Notes under the pieces: generated by a model | Seen by the model: the letters and a program-made list of their open reading frames with translations, nothing else | The model's database searches: none | What the model was told of the DNA's origin: nothing | Made by a program: the position numbers and the translations under genes | NCBI GenBank assembly: GCA_000310025.1 | Contig: FN649734.1 | Coordinates: forward strand, 5,035,622-5,058,779 | Direction: 5' to 3' | Length of the DNA stretch: 23,158 bases | Origin: Ectocarpus siliculosus | Lineage: Eukaryota > Sar > Phaeophyceae > Ectocarpales > Ectocarpaceae | Shown here: in pieces, positions 8,824 to 20,700 of the stretch | How positions within the stretch are numbered: the first letter of the stretch is position 1 | Layout of the letters: each line of letters begins with the position of its first letter

Positions 8824-11800
8824 CCAACAAAGAGGGGAAACGTAAAATCAGGTTCTACTTGCCAAGAAATGGCCGATTCCAGACCTCGGGGGTGACTCTG
8901 GTCCACGAGTCGGCGTGCAGTCGAGAATCCTGCGCTATGGTCACGCTGTGATTTTTTTGGAGTGTTTTGGATTCGTTTTCATGTGTATCCATCCCGCCGT
9001 TGAAAACGAGGCGGTGATGAACTCTACGCTATCGTCAAGAGGGGCCGGGGAGGCGGGGCACTACAAGATCATGGTCGCCTCTTTATCTAAGAATGTATTC
9101 TAGATAGAAGCCCTCATGTCAGTGCAACGCCGCGAAGGGGGACTTGGGGGAAGTGTGCGGCGCAAGACGGACGTAAGGTCTGTCGTGCTGCGGTGGAGTA
9201 TGCATACCTGATCTTTGAGTCGGGCCGACTTTTGTGCAAACTGGGCAGTTGGGGGCAATTGGGAATATCTAACTTGATTAAGAATTGTTTTGTTGTGGTT
9301 GAAATTCACGTGGAAAACCGTGTTTGTTCTGCGCGCGTGGTTCGGGGGGGGGGGGGGAGGGATGCACGCGCCGGACGTTCTTCTTGCGATTTGGGCGGGA
9401 CGGGTGGGTCGCAGCTGTGTCTCAGCTGGAGTAGTCTGACGGTACTTGTTGCACCACGCCCGATGTCAGTATGTCAATTGCTTGTTCCAAGTAGTGTCAG
9501 CTCGACTGCTCTGCTGTCTGGCTTGATGGCTACATGGACCAGCGATTTTCATGGTATTGTCGTTCTTTTCTCATCCTTGAGAGAGAGCTTTTGGTTCTCT
9601 TGTTTTTTGCCGCCCCCTTTTCGGTTGTAATTTACCTGCTCTACCCGTTGTTGGTGTTGTCGGTTTTTAAGGTGAATTTGAATTTGGCTACGTGTTTCCC
9701 TGCGTATCGATCGTCCATGTATTGTTCTCAGGGGGTAGCTGGGCGGTGCCATACCGCGCGGCGTGTGCATAGAAGCAGTGGACAAGAGCCTACCCCCTGC
9801 GAATTCCCGCAACCAACCTTAACCTTGTACGTAAGGATAGCGTATGTATGTTGTCGCGCGATTCGTTCTTTGTTGCACGTTCTTGGTGTTGTTGTTGGTG
9901 TTGATGAGTTTGCCTACACATATCGCCAGCGGTAGTAGTTTGTTGGGCGTTTTTCGCGTTTGTTTTGTTCCTATTTCTCGTTGCGAGGTTGCTCTGTCCT
10001 CCAATACTCAAGACGAGTGTTGTGTTGTCTTGAAAGTAGTACGATCGCTCGCGCGTTAAATACGGGCTAAGTTAAAGTTTTCTAAAGTTGGTTTTACGAT
10101 GGGGTTTTGAGTGTAGCCGCGGGCAGGGTGTCTTTGGCTTCGCTAGAAAAAAGAAGGTGGGTGCCTAGCATTCATTCGCCGCTGATGGGTGGATATTGGC
10201 CGGCGGAGTGTAAATGGAAACGCCTTGCTTATCCTTCCGCGCTTCTTTGTTTCATGGATGGCTCATCGACGGCAATAGAGTAGCGTAGGCTGCACCGAAG
10301 TACAACCCCCAGCTTTTCGTTCTGTGCCACACCCATTGTACGTGGCCAACAAGCAGGGTGTTTATTGTTGCAGCCCAGAATTTGGGCGAAGGTGTAGGAG
10401 TAGGCAGAGACAGGTTGATGGCCTCGTCTTCTGTTTTTTTTCGGGTTTGGCAACGGCAAGATGTACACGGTGGTACGTTGTACGCATTCAGAGTTCTCTT
10501 TTCAATGCGGGCAAGGACTACAGAGTGTTCTTCTACCCGGAAGGCCTCGTCCTGTGGTGTGTGTGTGGTGCAGAAAAGGGACCGACGCTTGGCCAACGAA
10601 ATGCGTTGGGGGGGTTGACGGACAAGGACCGGACACAAAACGCCGGGCGTGCTTGCATGCGTGTGTGGTCGCGTTTGTTCCGGTGTTTGTTTAAACTGCT
10701 GTTCGAATCGACCGCGTAACCGGCTGACCAATGACAACAACGACGCTAACGGCCAAGATCTGGGACCCCGTGAGGGAGTTAGTTATGCGTGCGTGGGAGC
10801 GTGCTCCTTGTTTCGACCGCGCCCGCACTGAAGAACCTCTAGTAGTATTAGTAGTTTCGGCCGAGGCTGGGGTTCTTTCAGCAGTTAGTTGTTCCCATGA
10901 AAGGGTCATGCTACGAACTGTCGCTGTACATATTGCTTCTATCTACTAGGTTTAGTGGGGGTTCGTAACCGAGCTCACTAATGGTGGCTAAACTTCAATG
11001 AACTACTGTACTTTGTCCGGCCGCGAATCTACCCAGTTGTTGCTAAATACTGCATATATATACTCCCCATGGAAGAAGGGTATAGTAGTAGTGAGAGCTT
11101 CAACTCCGCCATGGAGGCGTGCGCGATCGCCGGGCTAGCCTAGTAAATGAACGTACGTGTGGTCGTGTTTTATGCCTTTGAAGAAAGACACATGAGGAGG
11201 GTGGTTTATGGTCGCCACACTATAGTTCTATGTAGGCATGTACCATTATTCGTGCGTCCGTGCGAAAACAGTGTGATGTATGCATATGGTATCAACTACT
11301 ACTGCTGTACTGCATGTTTGTTGCATATAAACATGTGTAGTACTTCGCAGTACAGGCAAGTGAACCATCTTGTGTTGATTGATTGCTGATTGCGTGTCGG
11401 CTGGGTAACGTGAGCGAAATCTCAGATGATATGCAAGTGAGATGATGATAAAACGCCGTGTAGCAGTATGTAGCAGCAGCAGAGAAACACATGGCATCCA
11501 TAGCATTGTCGCGGTTACGGCAGTCATCAGTCACCAGTCACCCATGTTCTAGCTTCTAACTTCCGTTTGGCTCACACAAAATCTCGCTCTTTAATGATAT
11601 TCTGGTGACGTGGACAGTGACAGCAGCCACGTAGAGCGAAAGATCCAAAATGATGTTTCGCGTAGAGCTTAACTTTAAACGTTGCGCGTCAGGTTTTGAC
11701 CATCGAGCATGTAAGTGCAGAGTAACACACGGTACCGCGTGTGTTCCATGGTGGTTGGAACGTCCTCTCTCGACCGCCCGCTGGTGTTGAGTGTGCACAT

Positions 11801-12036
11801 GCGACATGCGAGCGCGGCATAATGCACGTAGTTTTCGGTCGCTTGACGCGCTCCGTCGTGAAAAAAGGCGTTTTTCATGAGAGGGGACAGATGGCCAAGA
11901 AATCGCTGACGCACGCAAAAAATGGGAGAGGAGATCATTCAGAGCACACAGAGGAGAGGGTAGCAGGGCGAGATCAGCCGAGATTCACAAGACAGCGGGT
12001 TGGGACAGCGAGCACACTCGTTTCTCGCGGCTATCA
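8824..12036. other. Intergenic region between genes A and B
   Basis: I see no supported gene in this 3.2 kb. Open frames on both strands are short, lack recognisable motifs and have no consistent splice context. The region includes the 3' flank of gene A, a G run at about 9342-9357, the MITE-like copy at 10819-10978 and a second dispersed sequence at 10711-10776. The promoter of gene B presumably lies toward the right end. Confidence 0.5.
10819..10978. repeat. Short MITE-like repeat, copy 2
   Basis: This 160-bp segment is similar to 3268-3378 at both ends and at internal blocks, and is longer because of extra sequence in the middle. The left AAGAACCTCT (10831-10840) is intact. The right partner (gggggttcgtaac) has diverged, so the inverted pair is no longer perfect. 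Confidence 0.55.
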
Positions 12037-12120
12037 ATGCCACCTCAAATGGGTTCGAACCACGGAGCGTGTGACGTTATGCCACCAACGCAAGCGCGCA
12101 CCTCTCGCCGCGCGGCGCTG
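12037..12120 (+). CDS. Gene B exon 1 (putative start)
   Basis: Three in-frame ATGs (12037, 12049, 12079) precede a near-perfect donor, ctg|gtaagtattt. The encoded end is MPPTQARTSRRAAL, basic, in phase 0 with exon 2. The start choice is uncertain, and 12079 gives the shortest product. There is no independent support other than the donor and the phase. Confidence 0.45.
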
Positions 12121-15100
12121 GTAAGTATTTTATTGTTGCTGGGAACGAACCAATGATGGATTTGGCGAACCTACCGCCTAGCGCCCAAGCTAGCTAGCTA
12201 GAGGTTTTAGAGTTTAGTACGTCGAATAGATTTTTTACCGTCCGTCTGGACGTAGGTGCTACGGTGGCCATGGCATAGGCGGAGGGAGGTCGTCTTCATC
12301 TCCACCAGGTGCCGAGAGCTCGAGGACAATTCGGCTCCTATTTGGCGCTGTCTGATTGATGTCTGGGCAGCCAAGCCGCCGTCATGTAGTCAATCTCTCG
12401 CTCTCGAGCTTGCTGTGCTCCATTCTGAAAAATAATGTCCCGAATTCCCTTGTGTTTTTTCTCGACCGGTGGTCCACACAACATCAGCAGAGCGTCTCCA
12501 CAGCGGGGGCAGCAGCAGGCGACAAGGCCATGTTCAAGGCTGGGACGGAAACAGGAGTAACGGTCAGGCCAAAGCGGCTGTCTCGACCTCGGAAGGCGGC
12601 GGCGGCAGCGGGCAAAACGGCAGCGGCGGCAACGGGGCGAAGCTTGTCCTCATCATCGCCGCTTGCGCCCGCTTCACGGTCGCTCGAAGAGGAACAGGGT
12701 GGCGACCAGGCGGGCGACGATGATGCTGCGGAGATGAGGTCGAGGCTCACCACGATGCAGGACCGGTTCGGAGCCCAGCTTCACTTCCTTGTAGCCGAGT
12801 TCACCAAGCTGGAAGCACAGCTGTCGCTGGAGTGCACGGTGAGATGACAGCAGGAGCATGATGGGCGTTGGCTTTGTTTCCATAGAGCTGGTGTGCTCTG
12901 GCCCTGAGAACGCGTTGTTTCGTGCAACGTATTCCAGAAGAGTCGGAGCGGTTCATGAAGGACAGCTCGCGCGCGCAGACTCGCTGGCCAGGATGGCGGT
13001 TGCCGCTGCTTAGCCTTGGTGAACTTCGTCCTAGAAAATGCCTCGCTCGTCCCCCGAAAGCCATGTGCGTTGAAATCCGATTCGTGTGAACACAGGTTTG
13101 GCGGTTGGAGTTCGGCAGAGATACCGGTTATGACGACGTCTTGCTTGTCTCTATTTTTGGTATGTACGATGTTTCTAAACTATTTACAGGGGTCTACTAC
13201 AGCCGCCGTCGGCGATGAGAGCAGCCCGCAGCAGCAGCTTGGCCGCTTGCGATTCTTCATCGAGCACGTCAAGAGGACCACGGACCGGATGGACCAGGCC
13301 AGGAGAGGCCTGCACCACTACACGTCGCAGCAGCTCGACATGCTCGAGGTGCGCGAAAAATGATCGAGGACTCGAAGACGGGTTCTTGCTTCATACCGAT
13401 ACCGATACCGATACCGAAGACATGCTCGAGCCGGAAATTTCCGAACAACCCAAACAACCGCTTGTTTTTGGCCCGCCGCTGTCCTTGATCACCCCCTGCT
13501 GTTTGGCATCATGTGGTGGTGTGTAGTGCCAAATTTACGCGAGCAACGTGCGGTGCTCTAGTTAACCTTGAGGAGGGGAAGGGCTGGTCACACGAGTCCT
13601 GGAACTTGGCCGCCAGTTCCAATCCTCACAACGAGTCGGCCACATGGTGGTTTTAGGTGGAGGCAGCACCAGCAGCCACGGACAACAAATCTTATTCTTT
13701 GCCCTTATTGCGTGCAGCAAATTCAACTACACACCGCAGGGTTCTCTGGCCAAGTCTTCTATTGTTGTCTTTGGTTGCATTTGGGACACAGGCTTTATCC
13801 ATTCAGTAGCGGGGGGGAGCTAGTAGAAAGGGGTAGCAGTACCCGACTAATGTCAATGAGCACCCCACCTGACGCCACCTTTGTAGCAAGCAGTTGCTTT
13901 TTTTTCTTCAGGTTATTTTTCGGACCCTGGGCGTGTGGTTGTGCCATAGTACAGTGGGGGGCCCTCTATAGTGCCGGTTGAATAGTGCCAACTGCCGGTA
14001 TAGTGCCGGTAAAATCTCTCCACACAGAAATCGCCCTCAATAGTGCCAAACGGCACTATTGAGGGCGGGCCTGGTATAGTGCCGGTTGGGCACCACGTCA
14101 GCCCGCAAAAGTGCCGGTTCATCAAAAGTACCCAGCTAGGTTCATCTTCAACGTGGACGAGACAGGCATCCAGTGGAAGCTTATGCCCAGGCGCACGTAT
14201 CTTTCCTCCTCGGAGGACCGCAAGAAGGCGCGGGGCTCCAAGAGCATGTACTTCAAGGATCGGATGTCTGCCATCATGTGCAGCAACGCCGACGGCACTG
14301 CAAAGGTGGATATGGCCATCATCGGGAGGTCGAAGGTGCCTCGCTGCTTCACGGACGCGCCTTCACCTCTGAAGTACTTCTCGCAGGCCAACGCGTGGTC
14401 TGACTCCGCGACGTTCCTCAAGTGGTGGCTTGAAGTCTTCCTCCCGTTCATTCGGCGCTTCACTCACGAAAAGGTGCTGCTCCTGATGGACGGCTGCTCC
14501 TCTCACGGCGATCTCGTTGATGATCGTGGGCAAGTTACCATCAAGTTCTATCCTCCGAACTGCACCAGCCTGCACCAGCCTGCACCAGCCCATGGACATG
14601 GGGATCATCGCGAAGACGAAGGTCCTCTACAGGAAGGAGCTGCTCGACGTGAAGGCATCCACAATGTTGGTCGCTGAGACCCTTCGCGCCCAGGCCAAAG
14701 CCAGTAAGATGAAGGCCGGGACGATGGGGCTGGCGCAGGGGCACCAACCTCACCTACGGGACGCCGCTGAACTTCTTCAGAAAGCATGGGGCAGCGTCAC
14801 TCCCCAGGACATCGCCAGGTCAGGTTTGAACATGTTCTGTTGCTATGTAGATGCTTCAACTCGGGCGGTGGTGCTAGCACAATAGCTTTGGTGGCACGTT
14901 TCGTGGCAGAGGTGGTACGGATTTTTTTTGAGAAAGTTTCCTGCAGGGGCATCCCTCGTTTGCAATAAAAATTTCCTCTTTTTTTGCATGCGGATGAGTC
15001 AACTTCTGCCGCTGGGTCCGTCTAATATCTGCGTTGCACTCAAAAACGGATGCGGTTCGTATTCTCGGCAACCCCGCGACCAGGTGCTTTGTCAAAGCGG

Positions 15101-17676
15101 ACACGCTTCCGCAGGAGATGGCGGCTGAGCTCACCAACCTCCACGGGAAAACCCAGGCCCGCATCCACGAGCCTGCGTTGAGGTCCCTCACGAAGAGTGT
15201 CCACTCGTTGAGCACGAGCGTGCACGACGCGCAGCAGCAGGGGTCTCGCATCGAAGACGAGGACCTGAGTGAAATGTTCGCAGAACTCAACGTCTCACCC
15301 GGAGAGCCTGCCCCGGAGGAGGCGGTGGACTTAGTTCAGGCGTGGGCTACCATCGAGGATGACGATGACGTGGTGGAGGCTTTTCGACAGGATGCAGCGG
15401 ACGAAATGACGGCACAGCTAGCGGGAACGCGCCTATCTACCAGCCGCGAGGAGGAATCCGAAGATGAGGCGGACAGTGATCATGAGGACACGGGGGGCGG
15501 CCGCCGCGCCCCACCGGCTTACGGTGAACTGTCTTCTCACTTCGGTGTCCTGGAGATGGCCGCGCGGGAGAGTGGAAACGGGGACGCTGCGTTCCACCTA
15601 TCGAAAGCGAAGATGGCGATGATCGCGGCGCATGCCGCTAAGGGCGTGCGCCAGACAGACATGAGAGAGTTTGTTGATGAGTGAGGGGGGGACAGCTATA
15701 CCGCAGTTTTTTTCTTTTTGTTTTGTTTTATTTTTGTCCGCTTCGTTGCTGGCGCGTTTATTGGTTTTGTTGGCGTGTCTCATCACGCAACATCGTAGGG
15801 AGGCAGCGAGGAACGTGACATTTTTTCAAGTATACTAAGTTGCACGGACGGGAGCTGTACACGGGGTTTGGCTCCGAAGGTGAATTCTGCGCGTGCATGC
15901 GGGAATGGTTTCGCGGCAAACTCAGCTATCAGAGTGAAACCCACATTTGTCTCAGAAAAGGCTGCCCCTGCCGCCCACAAAGTATATTCACCACACTCGA
16001 TCCACATGCTACTCTGTTGGCCTCGCAAATGGTAAGCGATACACCATGAACTCAAACAGCAGTGCCTCAGTAGTGCCAGACCGGCACTACTGAGGGATAT
16101 CGATCACCCGAATAGTGCCGTTTGGCACTATTGAGGCACTATTCCCAGTTGTGCCGGTGCCCGCTATAGTGCCGGTGAACGCCCTGCGCACGTACCGGCA
16201 CTATAGAGGGCCCCCCACTGTAGTCTAATTCAACCTGGGACAGCAGTAGACTACACATCGAATCTTTATCTTCGTAATATGACATGTAGATGTGGCTTGT
16301 ACCAGCCCTACCCAGCAAACGTCCAGGGCGGTAGGGTACTGTAGATGCATAGATATCGCTCCTGCGTGTTCCGCACAACACAAAGAGGAGAGCGTTTCTG
16401 ATGGCATAGCATGAACGGCGAGCGATGCGTGCATGTCTCAGAGAATCGGATTCAGATGCCCGGCATGGCATGACTACAGTCTAGAATGCCCAAGAGAGGT
16501 GTTGATGCAGATCACCACCACCTCTTGCTGCACACATATATGTGAACTGCCCACGTTTGTACATAGTGGCTGCTGTATGGTATGATGAAGAAGTATGGTA
16601 CACCTGCTGTGAATCTCCGCATGTGTATCCGTACGTCCGTACTCCGCTTGCCACAACGAGAATACAAGAATGGAATACAGCAAGTATGCGTTATCTGAAT
16701 GCCTGAAATAGAGGAACTGAGATGATGACTGCTGTTTTAATTTCTTTTAGAAATGACTGCGACCTTTTGTCGCTGCTGCTGCTGTAATTCCGTGATGCAT
16801 GCTTGCGCGGTAGTGGTACATAGTTTTTCGGACCCATTTTACGATGGCTTGGTTGTTGCAGTTATGTAGGTATGTAGCTTGCTGGTCGTGCCTTGTTGTG
16901 CCATACCTGCTATATAACCTGCGTACTGCCGCTGACACTGCAACTACAGTTGTACATCCCTGATGTTCCCTTTCACCTCACACAGCAGTGTTCGTTACAC
17001 CTGGGAACGATTTTCATGTGAAGACAACAGCAATACATTATAGCGCACACAGCCCGTGGACTTAGCAAAGCAAAATTTACCTCGTGGCTGTGGGACAAGA
17101 AATATATACCGGTAGCGGCCAGCAGATATATGTTTTCTGGCCCTTCGTCCTTAAAGAGAGATGTTGATGTGTGTCGTTGAAAGGTGAACTGCTGTGTGAG
17201 TTGAAACATGTCATGTTATCTGCCGTACCAAAAGGAACAAAAGGGACAAATATAAAAAAAAGAGCAATATTCCACACTTGCACAATATTACCGCATACAA
17301 AAATTGGTGTTTGTATGCATACATGGTGTCCGGGTAATTTTGACAATTCGTCGTTAGCGTTGGGTTTTGGGAAGACATGCATCGGTTGTTTCGCGGTTCT
17401 TGTCCTTCTGCGGCGTCTTTGTGTGCAGCCATGTGCCATTTAGTACTATTATTCAGTATTCAACTTGGTCGATGCGCCTCGGGTCCTTGCCCACGTCTCT
17501 CCGTAATGTCCTTATACTATAGAGTCGATACTGGAGCTATCGCGTAAGGCATGGTTGCGCGACATGTTCGCCGTCGTATCGCTTGAATGTACATGAGTTG
17601 TGCAAATATTTCGGTGTGAAGCATGCATCACTCGCACTTTTGTTTTGTAGATTTTTGTCTCACGGTCCACCGTTCC

Positions 17677-17707
<31 letters not shown>

Positions 17708-20700
17708 TCGCGCATCATGCGCCTTGCTGTTACATTGAATGACAAAACAGGAACACATAACACACCGACTTCTCCCGGTAAAGGAACGCATGCTGGCGCA
17801 ACTGGCGCAGCAGCAGCAGCAGTCCTCCCCCTCCACCGCCGCAACGGCTACGCCGTCTACCGAAACCATCGGCACCGACGCCGGCGGCAACACGCCTCCC
17901 CCCCCCAGCGGAAGCCTCTTCCTCGGGGGCGTCGGCGGCGGCAAGGACGGCGCCACCGCGGTCAGCGACGGCTGGGTGGTTGGGTCGCCCTCCCCTACTC
18001 TCCCCCCGTCGTCCTCCAACGAGAGCGGCGGCGGCGGCGGCGGCGGCGGCCGCGTGAACATTTCCACGTGCGATTCCGGCGGGCAGTTGTCTGGGACGAC
18101 GTCTTCGGCGTCGCTGCCGAGAGCGTGCTCTTCGCTGTCCTTCGCGGACCTGGGCGACCTGTGCGGGGATCAGGAGGGAGGAGACGTTTTTCTAGTCGGG
18201 GGGGAGGACTGCGACGACGATGCCCACGGGTCGGGGATCGGTCTTGACCTGTACGACCTGGGACAGGTGTGTATGTCTTTTTCGGCTGCTGCTATTTCGG
18301 GCGTTTGTTGACAAAATGGTACAGTAGCGCGCAACGTTGTTGGCGGTGGTGCCTCGTTTTCGATGGCAGGCTGTTCTTTGGTCTTGGCTGGTCAGCTCGG
18401 TACTCGGCACGTTCGTTTCGCTCGCCGAAATACTGGACGCACTCACGGTTACACGGTCGTATCCCACCGAACTCACGACTTCCTCTCCTGTAATCCTGTA
18501 ACCGTCCTCGCATTCAATCTCAAATATTTTCCGACATAGGGGGGCAAAGACCCTTTTCTTCCCGAGGGGCAGCAACGCGCCGGTCGGTGGAGCTCCATCT
18601 CCACTAGGTCGTCGTCTTCGACGGCATCCACGGACGGGGAAGAACTCTCGGACGATTCGCTCTCCGTCGATGCGGACTGCAGCGGCAGCAGCAGCACGCC
18701 GTGCAGCCCGTCTGCGGTCAGCTCCGGCGAGCCGTCCTTGCTGGCGGCGGCGGCGGCGGCAACGAGAGCCGCCAAAGCAATCAAGACCGAGGCCCGGCCC
18801 GACGGCAGCGCTGGTCTAGAAGCGGGCGCGGTACAGCAGGGGGTTGCCGCTGGGGGCGCTTCTGCCACCAAGAGCGGCATCGACCAGGAGATGGGAGAGC
18901 TGTCGGAGCTGTTCGCTCCCGATGCCTTCCTGATGAGTACCGTCCTGGACACCGAGATGGAGGCCGGCGGCGGCGGTGCGGCGCGAGCAGGAGCGTCGGG
19001 CATCGAGGTTTCGATCGAGCCCACCGCCACTGAGCCCAGCAAGGCCTCGCAGCATGCTGCTGCTGCGGTCGGCCCTAGGCCTACGACGGCAGCAGGGGCT
19101 AGTGCTGTCGCCGTCACTGCGCCGGCCGCGGTGGTCAAGATGGAGTTCCTGCCTGCCGCGGGAGCGTCCGCTCCTTCTCCGGCATCACCACCCGCTCCCA
19201 CTGCTGCCGCTGCCGCCTCCGTTTTGCCGGCACCGGCAGCGGTAGCTCCGAAACAGGAGTGCCGCTGCGGACAGGCGGCGTGTCCGTCGCTGATCACGGC
19301 CGCCCGAAAGCGACCGGTGGCGGAGCTCTCGCCTTCGTTGTCGGGGGCGGACGGCCCCGCGCCGCTGTCCATGGTCACGGGCCTGCCCTTCCACCAGTCC
19401 TCGCGGCAGCGGAAGCGGCAGCGGAGCCTCGCCCCGGTGCTCTCGGCGCCGCGCACCGTGAGCTACGAGTGCTCGCTCTGCAAGGAGAGCTACCCGTCCG
19501 AGATCGCGTCCAACCCGTGGTGGTCGCTGTTCCTGCACGAGTGCCCACGGTGCCACCGGATGCAGATACCTCGAGTCGACGCGACGAGCGCGGCCGTGAG
19601 CGTGGACTACATCCACGCCGTGTGCGCGGAGGAAGGGGAGGGCTGCGACAGCGACGGGTGAGCTTGCGAGACACTGAGCCTTTGTTCGCCCGACGCAGCA
19701 GCAGCAGTTGTAGCGTGATTGTATGTTGACCCACCCGAGACGTGACTCTTGATCATTATGTATTTATTTATTTTTTTCACCTGTCTCGTGGAGTTGACCG
19801 TTGTCGCCGCAGGGCAAGTCAGTTTTTAGTGTGATTCTTCGTCGACCTGCCCCGATATGGATGCGTTTTTTTTTTTTTTGTCGACTATAATAGTTGTCTT
19901 GGGTTTGACCGCTATATTCGAATGATCGCTGGCGACCTAGCCCTTGGTAGTTTTTTATAAGTCACGAGGCACCTTTTGGTTGCACTGCTTCCTCCTCCCT
20001 TGAATGAGGTGCCTGCAGACCCCCCCAAACCCCCCAACCCCCCCCCCCCCCCCCCCCCCGCCCCTTGACGGACCCCCCTCCCCTCTCTCGCTCCGCAGGT
20101 ACGGCAGCGAGTCGTGCTCCGACAGCGACGACGACGTTACCGATGACGGCAGGGAGAGGGAAGGGATAGCCGCCTTCGACACGGACATCATCGCGGGGGA
20201 CTCGCAGGCCGGCTGCAAGGAGGGCCGCCTGTCGACCTTCCAGGCGTCCCGCCTGCTGGTGCTCATGTCCCACGCCAGGACGTGCCCCGGGCACCACGCC
20301 AACCCCAAGCACGCCGAGGTCTGCCGGTCGACCAAGTTCCTCATGCTGCACATGCGCGACTGCACGGGGTAAGCCAATAGGCAGTACTTCTGCGTGCTCT
20401 TGTTTATGCAAGCATTGTCTAGTTTGGGGGGGGGGGTCAAGGAGGCAGAAGGTGAGAAGAGAAACAGCACAAAATATATGCTCGAGTAGCTAAAAACACG
20501 AGGAATATGCATTCTTAAATCATTCTTACATCGGGAAAAACATGTTTGAATTTTGGGCTGACAGCAAGCAACAATTCACTTACGCCCCCCCCTTCTTTTT
20601 TCCTGCGGTGCCCCCTCTACAGTCACACCGCTAACGGGGATCCGTGCGAGCACCGGTGGTGCCGGCCGTGCAAGAGCCTCCTGAGCCACCTCGTCCGGTG

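Larger units (their letters stand above)
14126..15684 (+). pseudogene. DDE-type transposase relic (pogo/Tigger-like)
   Basis: This is the catalytic and C-terminal part of a DDE_1-type transposase. The three acidic positions are visible: NVDETG (Asp codon 14156), LLMDGCSSH (Asp codon 14489) and QPMDMGII (Asp codon 14595). The family's N-terminal helix-turn-helix/CENP-B-like DNA-binding region is absent, because the reading frame begins about 150 bp inside the left terminus, right after the subterminal repeats. A third copy of the 10-bp unit tgcaccagcc (14561-14590) shifts the frame between the second and third Asp; two copies would be in frame. A GT-AG intron at 14819-15083 joins gccag to gtgcttt in frame, and the last exon runs to a TGA at 15682-15684 with an acidic C-terminal segment. 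It is probably inactive. Confidence 0.88.
13952..16220 (+). mobile_element. Pogo/Tigger-like DNA transposon (Tc1/mariner superfamily), defective
   Basis: The 2269-bp element has perfect 27-bp terminal inverted repeats beginning CAGTGGGGGG, flanked on both sides by TA (13950-13951 and 16221-16222). This is the target duplication expected for the Tc1/mariner superfamily, and pogo/Tigger ends characteristically start CAGT. The inner ends carry palindromes built on a tagtgcc motif. Inside is a decayed DDE transposase (14126-15684). The perfect ends suggest recent mobility, but the element's own transposase is N-terminally truncated and frameshifted, so it would need a helper. Confidence 0.92.
13349..17750 (+). 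other. Gene B intron 3, enlarged by a transposon
   Basis: At 4402 bp this is more than ten times the other introns of gene B (254-441 bp). It holds the pogo-like element at 13952-16220. Outside the element I see an (ATACCG)4 hexamer repeat at 13393-13416, a (CTG)9 tract at 17681-17707, and otherwise unremarkable non-coding sequence at 13417-13949 and 16223-17680 with no supported gene. If the exon 3 to exon 4 link is wrong, this interval is intergenic. Confidence 0.5.

Noticed and set aside
12046-12064. A ggttcgaacc motif resembling the T-arm/B box of a tRNA gene
   Set aside because: The flanking bases do not form a full T stem on either strand, and no matching acceptor stem or A box is found at the right distance.
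11741-12124. Plus-strand open frame of 127 codons upstream of gene B
   Set aside because: Mixed composition with no motif; it overlaps the proposed first exon in a different frame and crosses its strong donor.
15783-16055. Minus-strand open frame inside the transposon
   Set aside because: 90 codons with no recognisable domain or splice context; probably chance in the non-coding right part of the element.
18473-19456. Long minus-strand open frame of 327 codons
   Set aside because: It is antisense to gene B exon 5 and consists of Ala/Ser runs complementary to the coding strand.
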